Assembly (NCBI GenBank): GCA_903926565.1
Contig: CAIYJU010000002.1
Span: forward strand, 1 to 43,545
DNA: 43,545 nt
From: an uncultured Bacteroidales bacterium
Lineage (GTDB): Bacteria; Bacteroidota; Bacteroidia; Bacteroidales; FEN-979
Direction: 5' to 3'
Positions 27,310 through 35,088 of the stretch are shown piece by piece (position 1 is the first letter of the stretch; each line of letters begins with the position of its first letter). The notes below the pieces were generated by a model. The model was not told where the DNA came from. It worked only from the letters and a program-made list of their open reading frames with translations, and did not search any database. Made by a program: the position numbers and the translations under genes.

Positions 27310-29382
27310 CTATTCCGCGCTCATGGTTACTGTTCCATACACAACCATCGATTTGCCGGGATTAATGGTAAGGTTCCCTCCCGGCTGAAGTGTGATGTTA
27401 TGACAGAACGTTGCATTGACGGTGGTAATTACCGGATCGTTGGGGGTGTCGGGAATAATTACATCGTACAGGGTCGTTGGAACCATGGCAAGGTTCCAGT
27501 TAGCAGTTTTATTCCAGTCATTATCAACATTGCCTGTCCATGTGATGGTTGTAAAAGCGGTTGGTTCCTGTGTGCGGATTTCCAGTGCCGGATCGCCGAA
27601 GACATTGCAGCAGTAATGGCACCATCGCTGAGCGCCGGGTTCAAATTCCCCGGGAAGAGAGATCCAGGGCGCAGTCATGACCTTGGAGATCAGATGGGCG
27701 GTCCCAAGGTGTTTTTCCGGTTGGATATCATCGTAAAGTGCACTGACGAATTCTCTCTCAAGGTGCTCTGACGGTCCTTCGGTGAATCCCTGGTTAAACC
27801 AGCCATAGCGAGAATTAAAAATGCCGGCGACAAGAAAATTATCAATGGTAACCGCTTTTGCAGCAATGCATCCCTGGTCAAAGGCACCATCGTAGCAACC
27901 CTGGGTGTACAGCAGCTGGAAATTATGGATGATCCCGTTCACCTGCGAAAAATTGGCATTGGTGATCGACGAAGTCGAAAGCCGGAGCATAGAGTTGGTA
28001 TTTGCATGTCCAAGATGGTGAATAAAGGAGTTTCCCTGGTTGATTTTTGCCAGCAGCAGTGCTGCACTCCATTGCCAGTATGTTGATGGTAGCGATATGA
28101 GTGTATCATAAAGGGTTGTGATTTGATTGGAAGCCGAAGGAATACCATGGGTTGCATATCCGTTGTCGGTATGATCATCAACCAGCAGGTCCATGTAGTC
28201 GCCGCCAAAGGTGAGGGGGTCACTCCACAGATGCTCTCCTGCCAGCAAGGGTCGTGAAAACTCTCCGAGTACCGGGTTGGTTTGATAGGAGATCGTTTTT
28301 CGGATCATCCGGTGAAGTTCGGCCGTGTCATTTACAGTGAAACGTCCCACCGGGATGTCAGGGAGCAGGTCGGGATTGTCTGCGACTTCCCCGTAAATAT
28401 GATTTCCATTTGAATCATAGTTTCCATCAATGCCCGAATAGTAAATGTCTGACGGAATGTTGGAGTCCGAATAGCCTCCACCTGAGATCACATAACAATA
28501 AAAGCCCCGGGAAGGGATCAGCGATGGATTCCCCGCAAGTAGTACATATCCGATACCGCTGCTCTGATGCTGGCCGATGATGAAGTTCCGGATCTTTTCC
28601 TGGTTATCAATTCCTGCAACATTGGCATAAATGGTGTCGGTGGCAACCACCTTTACAGTAATTCCCTTTGCTCCATACATGCTGATGAGCGGCTGGAATT
28701 CATTCTTAAAGCTTACCGGGGAGATAATGAGGTACTGGTAGCTGGTTAAAGGGGCTCTCCTGACCGGGTAAGCCTTCATCATCTCAGGATTCATGGCGAA
28801 GGCCTTTACCCGATTCAATGAAGCTTCATCTGCCTGCAGGTTACTGAGCGCCAGCCGGGATTGGTTATCGGCCCGGGTTGTAATTCTGATGGTTACCTTG
28901 CTGAAATAGGACAGTGATTTCCTGGCCGGGTTGTATTTTACCGGCGTAAAGGTGCACAGTGCGAAGGAGTAGCCATTAAGGTATTGTGTGAGCAGATGCC
29001 CGGTTCTGCTTGCCGGATAAATGCCATCTGTTCCGTAAACCTTGTTGTTTCTGACAAATTCACCAGGTTTTTCTGTGTTCGTGGGCTGTACAGGCTGTGC
29101 AGGATAAAGCAAAAGTGAACCGGGAACAGCGGTTTCCTGTTCATCAATTATTTCGACTGATGCTGCAGTTTCACCGGGAGGCAGCATCAGGGCTACCTGG
29201 TGCCAGGGTAAGGTGGGCTCACCGGGTATTCCGGAAAGTATGGTGTTTCCGAAAGTGACTGTTTGCCAGGGGCCCCTTGATTCAACTTTGTACCTGCTAA
29301 AGTAAAATGTTTTTTCAACAGTGCCAGCCTGCAGGATAATTGCCTGAAGTATCCCCATTAAAAACAAAAGGCCTGTTTTCAT
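27310..29382 (-). CDS. Gingipain-like C25 family cysteine peptidase
   Basis: 690 residues from ATG 29382, which gives the signal peptide MKTGLLFLMGILQAIILQA. A propeptide-like N-terminal domain (to about 215) precedes the C25 catalytic domain: YQYLIISPVSFKNEFQPL, GIGYVLLAGNPSLIPSR, DIYYSGIDGNYD, VGRFTVNDTAEL, the catalytic His in FIHHLGHAN (about residue 460) and the catalytic Cys in YTQGCYDGAFD (about 495). The family includes gingipains and the T9SS sortase PorU, but this protein is much shorter than PorU. The last 90 residues hold a WTGNVDNDWNKTANW motif and a solenoid tail ending in LQPGGNLTINPGKSMVVYG plus seven residues; no type A sorting domain is present. It lies 57 bases after the nonahaem cytochrome gene with no terminator between, so it may be the last gene of the cytochrome operon. 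Confidence 0.85.
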   Translation of the reverse strand: MKTGLLFLMGILQAIILQAGTVEKTFYFSRYKVESRGPWQTVTFGNTILSGIPGEPTLPWHQVALMLPPGETAASVEIIDEQETAVPGSLLLYPAQPVQPTNTEKPGEFVRNNKVYGTDGIYPASRTGHLLTQYLNGYSFALCTFTPVKYNPARKSLSYFSKVTIRITTRADNQSRLALSNLQADEASLNRVKAFAMNPEMMKAYPVRRAPLTSYQYLIISPVSFKNEFQPLISMYGAKGITVKVVATDTIYANVAGIDNQEKIRNFIIGQHQSSGIGYVLLAGNPSLIPSRGFYCYVISGGGYSDSNIPSDIYYSGIDGNYDSNGNHIYGEVADNPDLLPDIPVGRFTVNDTAELHRMIRKTISYQTNPVLGEFSRPLLAGEHLWSDPLTFGGDYMDLLVDDHTDNGYATHGIPSASNQITTLYDTLISLPSTYWQWSAALLLAKINQGNSFIHHLGHANTNSMLRLSTSSITNANFSQVNGIIHNFQLLYTQGCYDGAFDQGCIAAKAVTIDNFLVAGIFNSRYGWFNQGFTEGPSEHLEREFVSALYDDIQPEKHLGTAHLISKVMTAPWISLPGEFEPGAQRWCHYCCNVFGDPALEIRTQEPTAFTTITWTGNVDNDWNKTANWNLAMVPTTLYDVIIPDTPNDPVITTVNATFCHNITLQPGGNLTINPGKSMVVYGTVTMSAE

Positions 29383-29439
29383 TTTCTGGTTTTGATTGGT
29401 AAAAGTACAAACAAATTGCCCCCAAAACCAAATCATCAT

Positions 29440-30303
29440 CTACCTTTTATAGGAGTATTTCCCATGGCATCCGGGGGCACATGATCCGCCGCTGTCGGAT
29501 GGCGTATAATTAAGGGAGAACGACCATTGGCCAAATGCAATTTTGTCAATAATCAGGAATTTGTTGTTTGATGCATGAACATCGTGACAAATAACACAGC
29601 TTCTTCCCCGCAGTCCTTTCAGATGGGCATTATGAAGGTTCTGCTCGCCGTTCCTGAAGCTGGTCGCTGTGGATGTTTTGGCTAAATCAAGTAAATCGCT
29701 GTCGTGACACTCCCAGCAAATCGCGTAATTTTCCTTTTTCCCGGAAGTATACATCTCCGTAGGAAAAGCGCTGATCAGCAAATAATTTTCGGTTGAAGCA
29801 TGTGGCTTGTGGCAGGAAGTGCATCCCCCGTTCAACGCGGGATGGATCACTTTGCTGGTGAGGAGCAACTGTTTGATGTTCCTGGTTTTTTTCCCGTTTA
29901 CATCCATCTCCCTGTCGTGGCAATTAATGCACAACGCCTTTTTGTCGGCGGATAACAACTTTTTAACATCCGACGAATGAGGGGAGTGGCAGTTCATGCA
30001 CTTCTTAGTATCTTTCACCACCTGGTGTACATTCCTCGTCGTATCAATTTCCTGCTTCACACCATCGTGACAGGTGTAGCACAATCCTGGAATGGAGTCG
30101 GTCAGGAACAATCCTTTTGGCGCCTTCTCCGGATGCTCTTTGATATTCACCCCATGGCACGTTTCGCACCCCTCCTTTGCCGGGGTATGCAAGATTGCCT
30201 TTTCGATCAGGTCGGAGTGACAATCAGTGCACTTAGGCTGATCTAAATAGCCAGCCAGCGTAATCACTGGTAGAAAAACGAATAAAATCAACCACTTTCT
30301 CAT
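29440..30303 (-). CDS. Nonahaem c-type cytochrome of the electron-conduit operon
   Basis: 287 residues from ATG 30303, with signal peptide MRKWLILFVFLPVITLAG. Eight CXXCH motifs are present (CTDCH, CETCH, CYTCH, CMNCH, CINCH, CTSCH, CWECH, CVICH) plus a terminal CX3CH (CAPGCHGK), so up to nine covalently bound haems. Pairs such as CMNCHSPH and CTSCHKPH are the doubled-CXXCH arrangement, where the second His of CHxPH can be the distal ligand. There is no lipobox, so it is periplasmic or passes to the surface. It starts 1 base after the stop of the outer-membrane barrel gene (30305), so translational coupling is likely. I infer that it hands electrons through or beyond the barrel; the direction of flow cannot be read from sequence. 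Confidence 0.85.
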   Translation of the reverse strand: MRKWLILFVFLPVITLAGYLDQPKCTDCHSDLIEKAILHTPAKEGCETCHGVNIKEHPEKAPKGLFLTDSIPGLCYTCHDGVKQEIDTTRNVHQVVKDTKKCMNCHSPHSSDVKKLLSADKKALCINCHDREMDVNGKKTRNIKQLLLTSKVIHPALNGGCTSCHKPHASTENYLLISAFPTEMYTSGKKENYAICWECHDSDLLDLAKTSTATSFRNGEQNLHNAHLKGLRGRSCVICHDVHASNNKFLIIDKIAFGQWSFSLNYTPSDSGGSCAPGCHGKYSYKR

Positions 30304-30304
30304 G

Positions 30305-32266
30305 TTAAAATTTTCTGGAAATCTGGATATAAGTTCCTTTGAAATTGATCTTCTCCCCGATATAGTTCCGTTTGTAAACCTCAATGCCTGCCGTCAGGTA
30401 TAACCGGTAAATGATGGAGGTAAATTCAAGCCTGGCTGTGAGCAGATCCAGGTCAATGCCCCGCCCCTGCTGCTTGCGGTACATCACATCGAGGTTGACC
30501 TTTGTTTGCCTGACGATTGCATACTCTACTTTTCCCGTAATATCCATATATTGCTGAACCCTGGCGGTAGGTTCATTCAGCATGGTGTAATTCTGGATGT
30601 TGCCATTGAGTACAAGGGTTAGTTTGTTTCTGAAACATTTCTGCATGTTTATATAAACCCTGACCATGTTGTAGGGGAGAATGGAGCTTCTGTAATCCTC
30701 ATACTCTGCACCCCCGTTGATCATATTATACCCGGCACGGAGTCCGACAATGTTCTGGGTGAAATAGTTCAGGGTAATGTAATCAGTGTTTTCAAGGTTT
30801 TTGTAATCCTGCAGAGCAAACCGGTAATAAACTTCAAGCCGCCCGTTAAGCATTGAATAGTTTACGGAAAAGTTATGATTGTCGGAATCATACTTATATG
30901 AACTTGGCTGTTTTGATGTATATTCTAGGAAAACAGTTCCTTCGTTGGGTATCTGCCCGCTGGGAATCCTGCGTATTTCAATATAATTTCCTCTTGCAAT
31001 CAGAAAATAGTCAAGATTGGGCTGATAAATAATTGTTCCGGTAACATCCTTAACTACAACTGTTTGCATGTCAATATATGGCCTTTTCAGCAAAACTATT
31101 TTGCTGTCGGAAAGAACATACTCCTCGTTGACAACCCTCAGGTCTACTGAATCACTATTGAATTTCTGCTGATAATGGAAATAACCGTATGACAACATCA
31201 GCTGCCCCCAGGGAATTTTTTTATTATAGCTGAAATCAAAGCCCGTTTTACTGTTATACATTGAATAGGCAGTATGGTTCAGCGTCATGTATTCAAAATA
31301 GAACCTTGAATTCAGACTTTTATAGAGCTGCTGAGTGAGCGTATTTGTTGAAACCTGCTGGATCAGCCTTCCAAAGTATTGGCTCGTATTGTTATAGTTG
31401 TAATTGGAAGTAAACGTGAAATTTAAAGGCAGTTTGATCATCATGTTCTCAATGCCCTGGAGGCTGTTGTATTTAAAGCTGCCATGTTGATTAATGTTCG
31501 AAATGGTCGTGTTGAAGGTGAATATTCTTTTTGCACCCAACCCTACAATGCTGTTAAAAAAAATCTCATCCGATGTATTTGTGGTATTGAAACTGTTTTC
31601 ATTTATGGATGAAGCGAGCCGATGGGTGTAAACAAATTTTTGCTTGTCATATATTGTGAAAGACTGCTCGGCCCTGCCTTCAAAAAGGGTCTGGTCAAGA
31701 TTCAGCTTCCGGCCTGTTTCTACTTCGGTCTGCTCTAACTTCTTACGGTAAAAATCAAACGTAAGCGGCAAATACTTGTTGCTGTATGACAATGACCCTC
31801 CAAGGTATTTGCTGGTTGTTCTGACATTGGTCATATTCTCACGTTTTGCATAGCTTTCATCATAGCTGGCAGAGGCAATTGCGTTGACCTTTTTGCCGTT
31901 GAAGAAAGAGGAAAGAACATTCAGTTTTTTAATTGTTCTCACCTCTGAAAAATCGGGCGACACCAGGTAGTTATCCCTGTTCGATTCGGGCATGTAGCCC
32001 GCACCAAGCTGAAGTTCACAAAAGTTTGGATGGAGTATGTATGTGGAAGCATTTAATAAAATTCCGCCTGAATAGTAATAGCTGTTCTGTTTTTCAAAAA
32101 TCTTATCCCCGCTTTGATCCTGCTCACGGTACGACCCGCGGAATATCAGTTCTCCTGAATAAGACCTGATACCCATAAAATGAAAAGACTCCGGTTTTTT
32201 CTGTGAAAAACCAGGCACGGTATGCATTAACAAAAAAGTCAGTAAAAGTAGTTTCCCTGCTTTCAA
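30305..32266 (-). CDS. Outer-membrane beta-barrel, likely porin of a porin-cytochrome conduit
   Basis: 653 residues. The start is TTG at 32266: no in-frame ATG lies nearby, and MKAGKLLLLTFLLMHTVPGFSQ is a proper signal peptide. The mature protein alternates polar and aromatic residues in many predicted strands (for example YFHYQQKFNSDSVDLRVV and FCELQLGAGYMP), is rich in Tyr, Asn and Phe, and ends in QISRKF with the terminal Phe used by the BAM machinery. There is no TonB plug and no POTRA. It lies inside an operon with pentahaem and nonahaem cytochromes, 11 bases after one and 1 base before the other. By analogy with MtrB/PioB and Geobacter Omb barrels it probably sheathes a cytochrome across the outer membrane. 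Similarity to those families was not tested. Confidence 0.7.
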   Translation of the reverse strand: MKAGKLLLLTFLLMHTVPGFSQKKPESFHFMGIRSYSGELIFRGSYREQDQSGDKIFEKQNSYYYSGGILLNASTYILHPNFCELQLGAGYMPESNRDNYLVSPDFSEVRTIKKLNVLSSFFNGKKVNAIASASYDESYAKRENMTNVRTTSKYLGGSLSYSNKYLPLTFDFYRKKLEQTEVETGRKLNLDQTLFEGRAEQSFTIYDKQKFVYTHRLASSINENSFNTTNTSDEIFFNSIVGLGAKRIFTFNTTISNINQHGSFKYNSLQGIENMMIKLPLNFTFTSNYNYNNTSQYFGRLIQQVSTNTLTQQLYKSLNSRFYFEYMTLNHTAYSMYNSKTGFDFSYNKKIPWGQLMLSYGYFHYQQKFNSDSVDLRVVNEEYVLSDSKIVLLKRPYIDMQTVVVKDVTGTIIYQPNLDYFLIARGNYIEIRRIPSGQIPNEGTVFLEYTSKQPSSYKYDSDNHNFSVNYSMLNGRLEVYYRFALQDYKNLENTDYITLNYFTQNIVGLRAGYNMINGGAEYEDYRSSILPYNMVRVYINMQKCFRNKLTLVLNGNIQNYTMLNEPTARVQQYMDITGKVEYAIVRQTKVNLDVMYRKQQGRGIDLDLLTARLEFTSIIYRLYLTAGIEVYKRNYIGEKINFKGTYIQISRKF

Positions 32267-32277
32267 CTTTATCGTAT

Positions 32278-32883
32278 TTATTTTAACATTGTCTGGTCAT
32301 CACCTCCGTGCGGATTGTGACATTCAGTGCAGTTTGCATCTGCAATATCCTTGTGCATCTCATTTTTCATCACCCGGCCTGAATCATGGCAATAAAGACA
32401 TAGCTTCGGGCCTTTGCGTATCAACAATTTATTGTCGTCGGCCAGGTGAGGGTTATGGCAGGCTGTGCAATATCCACTTGCAACCGGACCGTGTACTTTT
32501 TTATATTTCCTTCCAAAATCTTCATGGCATTGATAACAAATCTCCGTTTGAGCACTTTTGGGCTTACCAATGGCCGACTTGGCATGGCAAACATTGCATT
32601 GCTTTTCCTTATAGGGTGGATGAAACGTGGATTTTGCAATTTCATCCCGGCCGGGGATTGTTCCTTTCCCTGTAAATCTTGAGTTTTGAGTGACTGAATC
32701 ATGATTCTGAAGAGCCAGGCTATCTGCAGGATTTGGAACACCGTCGAAAAAGAAGGAGAGGGTCTTATAGTTATGTGTAGAGGAACATCCGGAGAAAATG
32801 AACAGCAAAATGATCAATAACCCAAAGAACAAAAGGAAGATTTGTCTGGCCGGCATCCGTCTGCGTATCATGTTATTGATCAT
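32278..32883 (-). CDS. Pentahaem c-type cytochrome lipoprotein
   Basis: 201 residues from ATG 32883; a second ATG at 32871 would also serve. A hydrophobic segment ends in the lipobox IFSGC with Cys33 as the lipidated residue. Five CXXCH motifs follow: CNVCH, CYQCH, CTACHNPH, CLYCH and CTECHNPH. No acidic surface-export signal follows the Cys, so it is more likely anchored to the outer membrane facing the periplasm. It probably receives electrons on the periplasmic side of the barrel encoded 11 bases downstream. The NHL lipoprotein gene ends 8 bases upstream. Confidence 0.85.
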   Translation of the reverse strand: MINNMIRRRMPARQIFLLFFGLLIILLFIFSGCSSTHNYKTLSFFFDGVPNPADSLALQNHDSVTQNSRFTGKGTIPGRDEIAKSTFHPPYKEKQCNVCHAKSAIGKPKSAQTEICYQCHEDFGRKYKKVHGPVASGYCTACHNPHLADDNKLLIRKGPKLCLYCHDSGRVMKNEMHKDIADANCTECHNPHGGDDQTMLK

Positions 32884-32891
32884 CAAATCTA

Positions 32892-33992
32892 TTAATGATT
32901 ATTTTTGAGTTTCAGCGCTTTCTGCTCAGGAGTAATGGGTTCTACTGCCCCATAGATATTCAGTTTGTCAGGTCCGAATTGATTTGTAACCAGGATCAGG
33001 TATTTCAGGTTAAAATCCGGATCTACATATTTTTGAAAGTATTTCAAATTATCATAATCAATGGTTACCTTGGCCGGGAGCCACATATCCCCGGGGCCTT
33101 TATAATTACCTCCAAAGAACATCAGCAACTTGTCGTTTTTGTCAAAGATCTGTACGTTCTCGAAACCGGCATCCACAACATACAAATTTGATTCACGGTC
33201 AACTGAAGTACCTTTCGGGCGGGTGAACTGGCCCGGGCCGTCACCATACGTCCCGATAGGCCCCAGATATTTACCATCCTTGCTGAATTTCTTTACGATA
33301 AAATCTCCAAAATCGGTCACATATACCTGGTTTCCTGTCACACAAAGATTTGTCGGAGAAAACAAATATCCTGCACTGTCGGTATTTACGCTGGGGAAAC
33401 TACTTAACTGCCTGTATGATGAATCATTACTGTAAACCATGACCTGATGGCCTGTCATATTGAGCACCCATATTTTACCATCAGAAACAGCAAGATCGGT
33501 CGGTTTGAAGTTCTCTTTCTCCCCGAAGCTGGAGATGTATTCTCTTTTTTCATTAAAAATCACGACCTGCTTCCTTTCAGCATCCGCCACGTATAAATAT
33601 CCCCGCTGGTCAATGAAACAGTTGAGCGGCGTCTTCAGCTCTCCCTTTCCTGAAGGGATAAATTCCGTAAACGTATTTTTTTCCAGGTCGATAATGTCGA
33701 ACCCATGTTTAAAGGTATCACAGATATATATTTTGCCGTTAAACATGGCAACACCATAGGGTTTACCAATCGTCTGAACGGCCTCAGCACCAAGGATGAA
33801 GCGCTTAAAACCCCCGCGCTTGCTTGTAATATCGCTGGAATTTGAAACTTTAAAGAGAAACTGGATCCTGGTTGTGTCCGGTGGCGGCGGATAGATCACC
33901 AGGTTTGGCGATGTACCGGTAGGATGAAGGCTGCGCGAACAGGAGAGAAAAAGAGAAACGGCAAAAAACAGTAAAAGAAATCTGAAGGTCAT
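32892..33992 (-). CDS. NHL-repeat six-bladed beta-propeller lipoprotein
   Basis: 366 residues, ATG at 33992. The lipobox LFLSC (Cys18) ends the signal peptide. A proline-rich linker with YPPPPDTTRIQFLFKV precedes about six NHL blades, for example GKPYGVAMFNGKIYICD, GYLYVADAERKQVVIFN, VYVTDFGDFIVKKFSKDG and NLYVVDAGFENVQIFD. This proline-rich opening followed by NHL blades is a pattern I know from NHL proteins encoded next to multihaem cytochromes in other phyla. It is first in the operon NHL, pentahaem lipoprotein, barrel, nonahaem protein, possibly followed by the C25 peptidase. It is probably a scaffold or assembly partner of the conduit; no enzyme function is apparent. Confidence 0.85.
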   Translation of the reverse strand: MTFRFLLLFFAVSLFLSCSRSLHPTGTSPNLVIYPPPPDTTRIQFLFKVSNSSDITSKRGGFKRFILGAEAVQTIGKPYGVAMFNGKIYICDTFKHGFDIIDLEKNTFTEFIPSGKGELKTPLNCFIDQRGYLYVADAERKQVVIFNEKREYISSFGEKENFKPTDLAVSDGKIWVLNMTGHQVMVYSNDSSYRQLSSFPSVNTDSAGYLFSPTNLCVTGNQVYVTDFGDFIVKKFSKDGKYLGPIGTYGDGPGQFTRPKGTSVDRESNLYVVDAGFENVQIFDKNDKLLMFFGGNYKGPGDMWLPAKVTIDYDNLKYFQKYVDPDFNLKYLILVTNQFGPDKLNIYGAVEPITPEQKALKLKNNH

Positions 33993-34048
33993 AGGTGAAA
34001 TTTTGTACGAAATAAGTAAAAATCGGCAACCCGGAATGAGTCATTGTT

Positions 34049-34064
34049 TGAGAAAATTGTGCCA
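34049..34064 (-). promoter_or_regulatory. Weak sigma-54-like promoter of the conduit operon
   Basis: The minus strand reads TGGCACAATTTTCTCA, with a perfect -24 TGGCAC but a poor -12 element (TCTCA instead of TTGCA). It lies 57 bases before the ATG at 33992, the same distance as better candidates of the locus. Confidence 0.3.
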
Positions 34065-34081
34065 TCCTGTATTATATGGCA

Positions 34082-34104
34082 AAGGGCGAAATAAATTCGC
34101 CCTT
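34082..34104 (-). terminator. Hairpin after the tetrahaem cytochrome gene
   Basis: AAGGGCGAA (34082-34090) pairs with TTCGCCCTT (34096-34104) around a 5-base loop, 37 bases past the stop at 34142. The T run after it is short. It separates the single-gene tetrahaem unit from the conduit operon. Confidence 0.65.
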
Positions 34105-34141
34105 CGACATAGAATTAGTTTTAAACGAATTACGCCACTCT

Positions 34142-34771
34142 CTATTTGTCATGGCATGTCAAACATAAAGCACTTGCTGCATTGCTTTTAATCAAAAGAT
34201 GTGCAGGAGTACCGGTAGCACCATTGTGTACATCGTGACATGAAGCACACTGCATTTTGCCGGCAAAGAGCATATCTGCGTTAATTGTTCCGCCAAGTCC
34301 TGACAAAGCAGTGCTGGGAGGGAATAAACTGCCGTCTGTTGTGGCCAACGCGTCATTGTAAGTAAAAGAGACAGGATGGTCGTTGCTCAGGTCGGTTCCA
34401 AGCAGAGCTGCACCGGTTGCATAAACATTGGGTGTTACAACACCGTTACCGCCAAAGTTATTGAGGGCAACACTTCCGTCATGGCAGCTAAGGCACAATT
34501 TTGAATTTCCGTCAGGCTGTCCAACAGTTGCATTTAATGTTGAAGAGGCATAGGTGCTGTAATTGGTTACTGCTGATAATGCGTGGTTCCATAAAGGTGC
34601 TTCTGCAAGCATGGCGCCGTTGTGAGGAATATGGCAAACTTTACAGATTTCTCCGGTTGTGTTCCATGTTTTGGATTTAAAATCATGGGCGGAATTGAGG
34701 ATTTGCGCATTGATGATCTGAGCAAACATGATCAACGCGATGGTCGTTAATAATAGGTTTAATTTTTTCAT
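34142..34771 (-). CDS. Tetrahaem c-type cytochrome, possible nanowire subunit
   Basis: 209 residues, ATG at 34771, with signal peptide MKKLNLLLTTIALIMFAQIINAQ. Four motifs are present: CKVCHIPHN, CLSCHDGSVA, CASCHDVH and CLTCH. Landmarks between them (APLWNH after haem 1, a Tyr-rich stretch, NDHPVSFTYNDAL before haem 3) recur in the N-terminal third of the dodecahaem protein encoded at 38009. Secreted tetrahaem cytochromes with CHxPH and PLWN landmarks bring to mind the OmcE type that polymerises into extracellular filaments; this is my recollection of the layout, not a tested match. The gene forms its own unit, with a sigma-54-like promoter upstream and a hairpin downstream, as expected for a highly expressed structural subunit. 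Confidence 0.85.
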   Translation of the reverse strand: MKKLNLLLTTIALIMFAQIINAQILNSAHDFKSKTWNTTGEICKVCHIPHNGAMLAEAPLWNHALSAVTNYSTYASSTLNATVGQPDGNSKLCLSCHDGSVALNNFGGNGVVTPNVYATGAALLGTDLSNDHPVSFTYNDALATTDGSLFPPSTALSGLGGTINADMLFAGKMQCASCHDVHNGATGTPAHLLIKSNAASALCLTCHDK

Positions 34772-34819
34772 CGTTTTTTGTCCTTTTTTGGTTAGTGAAT
34801 GTTTTCCGTGTTAGCCAAT

Positions 34820-34835
34820 TACAACAAGTGTGCCA
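34820..34835 (-). promoter_or_regulatory. Sigma-54-like promoter of the tetrahaem cytochrome gene
   Basis: The minus strand reads TGGCACACTTGTTGTA. The -24 TGGCAC is perfect, spacing is correct and the -12 element is TTGTA instead of TTGCA. It lies 49 bases upstream of the ATG at 34771. Confidence 0.5.
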
Positions 34836-34896
34836 TAAAATTCAGCATATTGTATGTCAACGTGTTATGATATTGTTCATAGGTTCTCATACTTAG

Positions 34897-34908
34897 CATG
34901 TGTTAGGG
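34897..34908 (-). promoter_or_regulatory. CCCTAACACATG motif
   Basis: This 12-mer is identical to the one at 14038-14049 upstream of a T9SS cargo gene, and its CCCTAACA core recurs at 696-703 and 18432-18439. Here it lies 126 bases upstream of the tetrahaem gene, above the sigma-54-like promoter. Confidence 0.3.
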
Positions 34909-35044
34909 ACTCCCTCAAACAACCATGATTAGCCAATAAATTCACAACATTGTTAATTAACAAACAGTCGCGGATTGTTGTCATCACATGTTATACTCTG
35001 ATAATATGCTATTTAACTGTTTTCACCTGTCACAATCCGACATT

Positions 35045-35081
35045 GGGTCATATGCCCCCATGGCGATGGGTGATATGCCCC
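35045..35081. promoter_or_regulatory. Candidate activator-binding sites: two GGGTSATATGCCCC repeats
   Basis: GGGTCATATGCCCC (35045-35058) and GGGTGATATGCCCC (35068-35081) are direct repeats whose starts are 23 bases apart, and each is an imperfect palindrome. They lie 210-262 bases upstream of the sigma-54-like promoter at 34820, a normal distance for enhancer sites of NtrC-type activators, and just past the stop codon of the response-regulator gene. Confidence 0.4.
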
Positions 35082-35088
35082 ATTGCGC

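Noticed and set aside
27310-29382. C25 peptidase as the T9SS sortase PorU
   Set aside because: It is about 690 residues, much shorter than PorU, and carries a solenoid tail. Catalytic His and Cys alone only place it in the C25 family.
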